From: Dactylorhiza incarnata
Lineage: Eukaryota > Streptophyta > Magnoliopsida > Asparagales > Orchidaceae
DNA length: 64,000 bases
Assembly: GCA_033032865.1 (NCBI GenBank)
Contig: JAWHQI010000327.1
Coordinates: forward strand, 1,884,501 to 1,948,500
Direction: 5' to 3'
The position numbers and the translations under genes are program-made. The notes under the pieces are model-generated. The model had not been told where the DNA came from. It was given only the letters and a program-made list of their open reading frames with translations, and searched no databases. Of the stretch, positions 56,645-64,000 are shown piece after piece (positions within the stretch are counted from its first letter, which is position 1; every line of letters starts with the position of its first letter).

Positions 56645-59340
56645 ATGGCGATTTCTCAAGCAGTTCTTTCCTCAATAAAGTTTGACGTCGGGTTTGACAT
56701 TGACATCGAGTCGTTTGCGCAATCCGATCAAGTATTCCAGGACATTCTTCATCTATTTGAAGAACAACAGCTTAAGAAGATTATGACAACAAGAATCAAA
56801 TTACCAGTTGCAGAAACTAAAGAATGGGCTTATACGGCAAAGGCAGAGAATAATACATTATCAGGAAGCATATCAGGAAACCAGGTTCTTCTAACCCCAG
56901 TAACACTATCTGAAGTTTTTGGTTTAGTGAATGGAAATGATGATTTGGATATATCTTCTTCTGAGTTCGATAATGCTTTGGTTAAAATGGGTCATTCCAG
57001 TGGAAACCCTAACCACCTCTTAAAGAAAAACTTATCTGTGGAATATAAGTTTTTAGCTGATGTAGTGGGCAAAGTCTTGCTAGGGAAAACCTCAGTCCAT
57101 GACTACATAACAAGGCATCAATTTCTTGTGATGGTGGCCTTGGTAGAGAAGAAGAAAGTCAACTAGGGACTGATCTTTTTTGAATCAATAAGGAAGAAAA
57201 TTAGTAAGATAAATGTTGGCTATGGCAGAATATTGGGAATCTATCTTCAGGAAAGGCATCCAGACCTTTTGGTCTCTCCTAAAGTTTTTATCAATGCTAG
57301 TAAGAGACTGACCTCAGCTTTGTTTGGGAGATGGGAAAGGGTTATCCCAAAGAGGACTCCAAGGGCAGAACCATCAATTACAGCTTCTGAGGGAACCAGG
57401 ACTAGCACAGTCACTCCCTCAACCCTACTAGAAGTTCCCCTCTCTGAATCCTCAACTCCAATCCCTCCTCCACCTCTTCAGACAACCATCTCTGAAGAAG
57501 TTCATCTTTCCACCTCTCACACTGACACACCTACCTCCATGCCTTCTCCTCCACCTCCTCAAGTAAATGACTCTTCAGAAATTCCATCTTCATTTACTCC
57601 AGATGACAATATTCTTCCCCCATACATTCCACTTCCTTCATATGAACCTTTGTCACTCATCCAACATTCTCCATCAGTAAACATCTCATCTCCACCTCAA
57701 TCTCCTACCCTTCCTCAATCTCCAATCCCTCAAAATATCTCTCCACCTCAGTCACCCATTATCCCTCAATCACCTATTCATCCACACTCACCTATCCACC
57801 CTCATTGCCCTATTCTCCACCCATAGCACATGCTACTAACATCTCCTTCACATACTCCATCCCATCATCTTCTCACCCTAACCAAGATCTTGTCTATATT
57901 GATTTCTCATCTGCTGCTGATCAGATCTATCAACACATTGCTCCAAAGCTGAATGATCTACTGGATGCAAAACTTGCTCCAGTTCTTCAAGCCCTAGCTG
58001 ATCTATCTGCTAAAATAGCTTCCTTCCCTTCACCCTCTTATTCTGTCCCTTCTTCAAGGGGCATAGCTTCAGGTTTTCCTGAAACCAGGCAGGGGGGGAT
58101 GTCTAATGAAGAAGCTCCAGTTCTTACAGTTTTTAGTGCAGATGCAGTTGTGTTTGAAGAAATTTCAGTTCAAGCAGATTCAGTTATTCCTATTATAGAA
58201 GAAATAAATAATATTTCTATTCATCCATCTATAGATATTAGTTATTTGCTTTCTAAATTCAATACAGTTTTCAGAAATTTGCCAGAGCTTCAAGTTTGTT
58301 CAAAAGCAATTGTTCCTTATACTGCTCCTGTTGATAAAGCTATATTGAAAGAATTTCTCAAAAGTTTTGAAGTACCAGTTTCAGTTCCAGTTATTGAAGA
58401 AAGTCCAGCCCCAGTTCAAGATCAGAATGTTAATGTTGAAAATGTTAATATTGAGAAAGATATCTCTGAAGCCCTGAAGCTTATTGATGACCTTTATGAT
58501 AATCCTCAATCATCTGATGATAGTGATGATGATGATTCTGATGATAAGTCATCAAAGAAAAGAAAGACTAAATATATGTCAAAGGCTGCTCCTAAGCCTC
58601 CAAATCCTAACAATGATATTCCCTACTACATCCTGCATAATATCACACTCACCAGGGATTCTCCTGCCTGGATGAGAATTTCAAGAAATGAAGCCAATAG
58701 AAGGAAGAAAATGAGGAAGACTGGTTATTATCCTGATAAGCCAGTTAAATTCAATCCTCCTCCTCCTCCAGCAGCAGGTGCAGCTGGATCAGCAAATGTT
58801 TCTTCCTCCTCTCAAAGATCTTATTCTCGGCATTCCAAGAGACCACCAGTCAGTTCCAGTAGATCTCAAAGCTCTAGGTCTTCCAGACCTCCTTCCAGTT
58901 CTTCCAGATCCAGTTCTTCAAGATACAAGTATCAAGTATCTGATGGATCATTGCATAGCCAAAGAAATCCTCCTGCTCAGTCATCCTATGAGGCCAATGA
59001 AATTGATGATAGACCTACTTCTCCCAATCCAGAAGAGGAGAGGATATCTCAAATGGCAAGATTCAGAGAATCTATTGCAGTAGCTCAGATTAATAAAGCA
59101 AAAGCTGAAGGCAAAGATTTCTCCCAATACTCTACCATGTCAGAATTCAGAAGAAAAGAATTTGAAAAATACAAATCAAAGAATGTGTTCAATGCTGAAG
59201 AGTATTTAGAGATGCACCCAGAAGCAGTAGTTCCTCAAGTCAAATCTCAAACTATTCTGGGAGCTCAGGATCTTTACATGAGCAAGAAAAAATCAGAAAA
59301 TCCCAACAGACAGATAATATTCAAGCCTCCTTCTAAGTAA
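56645..59340 (+). pseudogene. copia third ORF: plant-transposon-protein-like N-terminus, Pro-rich middle, charged C-terminus
   Basis: The ATG at 56645 opens a frame interrupted by one TAG at 57164-57166 and one frameshift at about 57805-57826; otherwise it is open to 59340, close to 900 codons. The first ~200 residues (FDIDIESFAQSDQVFQDILH, VTLSEVFGLVNGNDDL, HQFLVMVALVEKKKVN) resemble the plant-transposon-protein type domain seen in other plant elements; this is from memory of the pattern. A Pro/Ser-rich stretch follows (57360-57830), then an acidic DDSDDDDSDD block near 58515, Ser/Arg-rich repeats (58840-58930) and a Lys/Glu-rich helix-like end. I see no signal peptide or membrane segment, so the label env-like is not supported for this copy. 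Function is unknown. Confidence 0.75.
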
Positions 59341-59514
59341 AAGGTTCAGACCTATTTGTTTTTGCTATATTTCTGTTTCATTGTAATATTGTTAAACTCA
59401 GAGCACTATACTTATTTTATCTGCTGAAATGGTTTTATATTCTGTCAGATATATATATACTCTGCTGTTTTTCTGTTGTTTTTCTGTTGAAATTTGTCAA
59501 ATAGTATTCTAACT

Positions 59515-59528
59515 CAAATAGGGGAGAT
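59515..59528 (+). other. polypurine tract of the copia element
   Basis: AATAGGGGAGAT directly abuts the right LTR. Confidence 0.8.
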
Positions 59529-61099
59529 TGTTGGAACAACCCTATTACTGATTTGGGCTAGGATTACTATGTGTTGACTAGGATTAAGTTGACCCCCAAT
59601 ATATAGTCTAAGGGTCATAGCTTTAGGCTGATAAGATAGCTAGAACTTAGGATTTCTCTAAGTTTCTGCGTTCGACGAACTCAATACTGCGTTCGACGAA
59701 TTGCTCTCTGCGTTCGACGAACGGCTTACACTCTGCGTTCGACGAACGGCTTGCTTCTCAACGGTCGACGATCTTCAATACTCAGCGGCTCAGCGGCTCA
59801 GCGGTCGACGAATTCTTCAGTTCGACGAACTCTAACTTGAGATCGACGAACTCCAGCCTGTGTTCGACGAATCTTTATCAGATGTTCAGTTCGACGAACT
59901 CATCCTTCAGGTCGACGAATTCTTATCTCAGCTCGACGAACTTTCTCTCAGTCTATTCAGATCAGTTATTCTAATTCTCTGAACTCAGTTCAACTATCAG
60001 ATCCAGTTCTATTCTTCATTTGGAGTTATTCTTCCAGATAAGACAAATTTTATCTTTCCTTTATTTTATTCCCTTTCCATTTCCTTCTCTCGAGAAAAAT
60101 AGTCATTTGTCTTATTGGAAAAGGATATCATTTATTGTTGAAAAGGAAAGGAATTAAGATTTGCTGAATCAGTTGAAGTTCCAAGGAAATAATTAATGCA
60201 AATTATTCTATTCCTATTCAGAGTTTTGAATTTCAAATCAGTTATCTTCTCTCTAAGGAAAGAGGATACCAGCAAGAGAAAGAAAAACTGTAACAGAGAT
60301 AGAAAATATCAGTGCATCAGTTGAGAGAGAAAATATTCAGAAAGAAAAAGAAAGACCATCTTCCTCAAGCAGCTCATTCATTCTCTGAGAACTTCTTCAA
60401 GATCAATCTCTCAGTTTTCTGCTGCAAGTTTCAAATCTTCAATAAAGCAACAATAATCTGAGGAACTTCTGTCTCTCAGATTCATCAGCTTATCAAGGAA
60501 GATATCTTCATTCAAGAGAAAGCTCCATCCTCAAGCTGTCAAGAATTTCAATCAGACAGGGGGAGCTTTACACCATCAATCCACTAGAGTCTTCTCTCAG
60601 ATTGTTGACAGAGAAGAACTTCTTAACCCCTTTATTCCATCTTGTACAGGGTTCTAACTCCCTTCAAAAGTTAACCCCTTGGTGACAGGGTACCTGAACA
60701 AAAACCTGTGGTTTGGTTAGAGCACCTGATCAAAAGCTCCTTGGTGTGTGGACACCTGATCAAAAACCCCTTGGTGTGTGGACACCTGATCAAAAAACCC
60801 TTGGTGATAGGGCACCTGATCAAAAATCTAATGGATCCTACCAAGTGTGGTAGAAGAGTAGACGTACCCAGATTTATTGGGGAACCACTATAAAATCCTT
60901 GTGTCCTCTGTGTTGTGATTTTCTGTGTACTGTGCTGTGTGCTTTGTTTTCTTTATTTAGTTTTTATAAATCACTCTGATATACACATATATATATCACT
61001 ATTTTAATTCCGCTATAAAATTAAGTGAAAACTTTTTAATACTCTATTCACCCCCCCCCCCCCCCTCTAGAGTAACTTTAAGATCTAACCTCACTTTCA
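59529..61099 (+). repeat. 3' LTR of the copia element (1571 bp)
   Basis: Nearly identical to the left LTR, including the TCGACGA cluster (about 59668-59942), the 30-bp array (about 60692-60833) and the TATAAAA box. It differs by a run of 15 C residues at 61051-61065 that the left LTR lacks. Confidence 0.93.
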
Positions 61100-61229
61100 T
61101 TGCCAAATAAAACACATTACAAAATTACATAAAAAGAGAAATTGACACCAATAAAATAAACATAACTCAGGGCCGATAGAGGTTCGGACGGGTGCAACGT
61201 CAGGCACTTTTGCGACGTCCAGATAGGGG

Positions 61230-64000
61230 CTAGTCTCCACAAACTCTCCCCCTCTCAAAATCACTCATCTCCAGTGAGTGTTCCGAGCGGTAGTGTTGTA
61301 GAAGATCGGCATACATACGTTGTAACTCCTCAGCCAAGACCCAGCTGGTCTCGGTCTCTGGTCTGCCATGCCATCGAATCAAGTATCTATGAAAACCACC
61401 ATCAGTAGTGGTTAATGTCTCATCGTCCAATATCTGCTCAGGAACCAAGATCTGTCGCGGAAGTCTGCCAGCGGCTCTGGGAACTGGTATGGAAGAATCA
61501 CCTGGTGTCTCATGCTCAGCCTGAAAGCTATCAGTGGAAAACGGAAGAACTGCATGTGGCGTGTCAGTAACTGAATCAGTGTCGGGGTGTCCGTAATGTG
61601 GCTGCTCACTAACACTCACCAACCCAGAAGAATCAAATGGAGGGGAATGCAAGGAAAAATCTAAAGACTCATGAGGATAATCGTGGAATAAAGTCAGATC
61701 GGCTACGTTAAAAACAAGATTTGCTCCCCAAATGGAATACATCACAAGTTCACACGCATTTTGCCCAATCCGCTTTACTACTCGAAAAGGTCCAGTTTTA
61801 CGGTTAGCTAACTTCTTTACGGTACCCGAAGGTAACCATTCCGGATTTAGCCGAACCATCACCAAGTCATCCACTTTGAAACTAGTAGCTCTTTTATGCT
61901 TGTTAGCTTGAGTTGCATATAAATCATAAGTGTTATGCAACTTCCGCTCAATCTCTTTATACAAATCATGCAAATGCAATGCATAGTCGTGTGCAAACTG
62001 GCTAGTCCTAAAAGTGGGCGGCAATGATGCTAAATCTAGCGGCACTCGTGCAGTGTGACAATGAACAATCTCATTTGGAGATAAACCCGTGGATTTATTC
62101 TTCGAATTATTATAGGCCAATTGAGCGTGGGGAAGAATTAGATCTCAATTTCCCTGGTGTTCTCCTACCAAACAACGCAGTAAATTTCCTAAACTTTTAT
62201 TCACAACTTCAGTTTGACCGTCGGTCTATGGATGATAAGCGGTCAAAAATAGAAGTTTAGTTCCTAACAGTCTCTAGAGTGACTTCCAGAAATAACTAGT
62301 GAACTTAACGTCTCGATCGGTAATGATAGTCTTAGGAATCCCTCGATGCGCAACAACCTCTTTATAATAAATACAGGATATATGAGAGGCGTCATCGGTT
62401 TTGTTACAGGGGATGAAATACGTCATTTTAGAAAATCGATCGACCATCACAAGAATGGAATCGTGTTTCCTAAAAGTGCGCGGCAACCAAACACAAAATC
62501 CATGTTAACATCATCCCAAGGAATACTGGGCACCGGTAAAGGTGTATATAATCCAGCGGGTTGTTTATTGCCCTTCGCTACCTGACAAGTGTGACAGCTA
62601 CTGACAATCTATGAGATAACCCGCTTCTTCTCGGGCCAACAGAATCGCTCTTCTACTAAGGCTATCGTCTTATCTCGTCCAAAGTGTCCACCTAAGCCTC
62701 CGTCATGTAATTCTCATACAATGAAGTTTCACAACGAGGTGCGGGGAATACACAGACGGGTTCCACAAAATAAATATCCGTCTCGAATGAGATAAATCTA
62801 GCTATGATGCTAAATCTAGCGGCACTCGTGCAGTGTGACAATGAACAATCTCATTTGGAGATAAACCCGTGGATCTATTCTTCGAATTATTATAGGCCAA
62901 TTGAGCGTGGGGAAGAATTAGATCTCAATTTCCCTGGTGTTCTCCTACCAAACAACGCAGTAAATTTCCTAAACTTCTATTCACAACTTCAGTTTGACCG
63001 TCGGTCTATGGATGATAAGCGGTCGAAAATAGAAGTTTAGTTCCTAACAGTCTCTAGAGTGACTTCCAGAAATAACTAGTGAACTTAACGTCTCGATCGG
63101 TAATGATAGTCTTAGGAATTCCTCGATGCGCAACAACCTCTTTATAATAAATACAGGATATATGAGATGCGTCATCGGTTTTGTTACAGGGGATGAAATA
63201 CGTCATTTTAGAAAATCGATCGACCATCACAAGAATGGAATCGTGTTTCCTAAAAGTGCGCGGCAACCAAACACAAAATCCATGTTAACATCATCCCAAG
63301 GAATACTGGGCACCGGTAAAGGTGTATATAATCCAGCGGGCTGTTTATTGCCCTTCGCTACCTGACAAGTGTGACAGCTACTGACAATCTATGAGATAAC
63401 CCGCTTCTTCTCGGGCCAACAGAATCGCTCTTCTACTAAGGCTATCGTCTTATCTCGTCCAAAGTGTCCACCTAAGCCTCCGCCATGTAATTCTCATACA
63501 ATGAAGTTTCACAACGAGGTGCGGGGAATACACAGACGGGTTCCACAAAATAAATATCTGTCTCGAATGAGATAATTTGTCTCATCGTGAAAGGGATCAG
63601 AGCGTATCGCATCATAAATTCCGCTAAAATCGGGACAACTAGAATAGTCGTCTTTGATACGCTCAAATCCTATCACCTGAGTACACATCTGTGATAATAC
63701 GAGGGTGACTCGACTAAGGGCGTCGGCAATCCGATTTTCTGTTCCCTTACAGTGCTTAAGAACGAAGGTGTACTCCCGCAAATATGATACTCACTTAGCC
63801 TGTCGGAGGTTCAACTTCTGTTGCGAATTGATATAACGCAACGCCTGATGATCGAAGTGGAGGACAAACTCCTTGGGCAACAAGTAATGCCTCCAATGAC
63901 GTAACATCTGCACAATCGCATAGAACTCGCGCTCGTAGTTGGAATAATTCAGTTTCGGGTCTGAGAGCTTTTCACTGAAAAATCCAACTGGGTGACCATC
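61230..64000 (-). pseudogene. pol: chromovirus pol: RNase H, integrase with 780-bp duplication, chromodomain
   Basis: RNase H remains at 64000-63785 (GFFSEKLSDPKLNYSNYEREF, truncated here), with a TGA in place of the Trp that normally follows in RQAKW. It continues in 63781-63509 (HCKGTENRIADALSR). The integrase zinc-binding region and part of the core occur twice because of a tandem duplication; the core piece [16 protein letters not shown] with [14 protein letters not shown] is at 63266-63054 and again at 62486-62274. The final frame 62120-61230 holds the end of the core (SKNKSTGLSPNEIV), the C-terminal KTGPFRVVKRIG module and a chromodomain (RYLIRWHGRPETETSWV). The duplication and several stops make it inactive. 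Confidence 0.85.
62025..63584. repeat. 780-bp tandem duplication, two copies
   Basis: 62025-62804 and 62805-63584 are collinear, with about eight single-base differences seen by eye (for example near 62097/62877, 62390/63170 and 62703/63483). The join near 62793-62805 carries a repeated AATCTAGC word. Confidence 0.92.

Larger units (their letters stand above)
49376..61099 (+). mobile_element. SIRE-like Ty1/copia element, 11.7 kb, with a third ORF
   Basis: LTRs 49376-50924 and 59529-61099 begin TGTTGGAAC and end CACTTTCA. They are flanked by an exact 5-bp duplication TTGCC (49371-49375 and 61100-61104). A primer-binding site related to TGGTATCAGAG follows the left LTR (TTGGTATAGAGG), and the polypurine tract ATAGGGGAGAT precedes the right one. 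The internal region holds gag, pol in copia order (protease, integrase, RT, RNase H) and a further long ORF. Size, long LTRs and the additional ORF fit the SIRE/Maximus lineage. Several stops and frameshifts make this copy inactive. LTRs are very similar, so it is not old. Confidence 0.93.
61105..64000 (-). mobile_element. chromodomain gypsy element, 3' part, truncated by the window
   Basis: Minus-strand pol sequence enters from the right edge with RNase H and continues through integrase to a chromodomain at 61230. A polypurine-like GAGAGGGGGAGAG at about 61246-61258 is followed (minus strand) by TGTGGAGACTAG, so its 3' LTR probably begins at 61241 and runs left. The copia element is then inserted in that LTR or just beyond it. 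The rest lies outside the window. Confidence 0.75.

Noticed and set aside
56645..59340. Calling the copia third ORF an envelope gene
   Set aside because: No signal peptide, membrane segment or glycoprotein-like cysteine pattern is visible; only the position resembles env-like ORFs.
1..64000. CRISPR-like arrays, tRNA or rRNA genes
   Set aside because: The 149-, 79- and 30-bp repeats lack a repeat-spacer pattern, and no tRNA or rRNA signature was seen; the TGGTATCAGAGC words are retrotransposon primer-binding sites.

Overview
The window is plant nuclear DNA. It holds one clearly intact host gene, an intronless MAX2/D3-type F-box/LRR gene at the left edge. The rest is about 60 kb of nested and mostly decayed transposable elements. 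The MAX2-like gene has a C-rich 5' half (GC-rich third positions) that becomes less GC-rich toward the 3' end. That gradient is typical of monocots, so a monocot host is likely, but the species cannot be named from this sequence.

Layout. 1-2.8 kb: AT-rich upstream sequence, a possible uORF and the MAX2-like gene (707-2797, +). 3-4.06 kb: unassigned sequence with one small ORF. 4.06-26 kb: a three-level nest. A minus-strand Tat-lineage Ty3/gypsy element (pol 25128-21787, 149-bp and 79-bp tandem arrays downstream of pol) was split by a plus-strand Tekay-type chromovirus (4683-20886, target duplication CCCAA). The Tekay 3' LTR was in turn split by a 5.5-kb solo LTR (14589-20110, target duplication TTGGT). 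26-27.8 kb: no gene seen. 27.8-31.5 kb: a decayed hAT transposase gene (minus) whose first codons are interrupted by a 1.5-kb non-autonomous hAT element with a perfect 8-bp duplication. 31.8-34.1 kb: a minisatellite, a GA tract, a 128-bp fold-back MITE and a 30-bp repeat. 34.2-39.5 kb: a complete but mutated Reina-like chromovirus (minus, duplication TCTCG), inserted in front of a decayed MuDR-like transposase gene (40.0-42.2 kb, +). 42.2-45.3 kb: unassigned sequence with a cluster of GC hairpins. 45.3-49.3 kb: a second Reina-like element (minus, duplication GTATG) that has lost capsid, nucleocapsid and protease. 49.4-61.1 kb: an 11.7-kb SIRE-like Ty1/copia element (+, duplication TTGCC) with a third ORF after pol. 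61.1-64 kb: the 3' part of another chromodomain gypsy element (minus) with a 780-bp tandem duplication inside its integrase; it runs off the window.

No tRNA, rRNA, CRISPR or operon was seen. The genes do not form a pathway: MAX2 is a hormone-signalling component, and everything else is transposon sequence. The observations most worth testing are cis-acting structures inside the retrotransposons. These are a 78-nt intron-like gap at the Tekay gag-pol boundary, three covarying stem-loops in the Tekay leader, a GTTCGWCGAAC palindrome family dispersed through the copia element, and the copia third ORF preceded by a splice-acceptor-like site.
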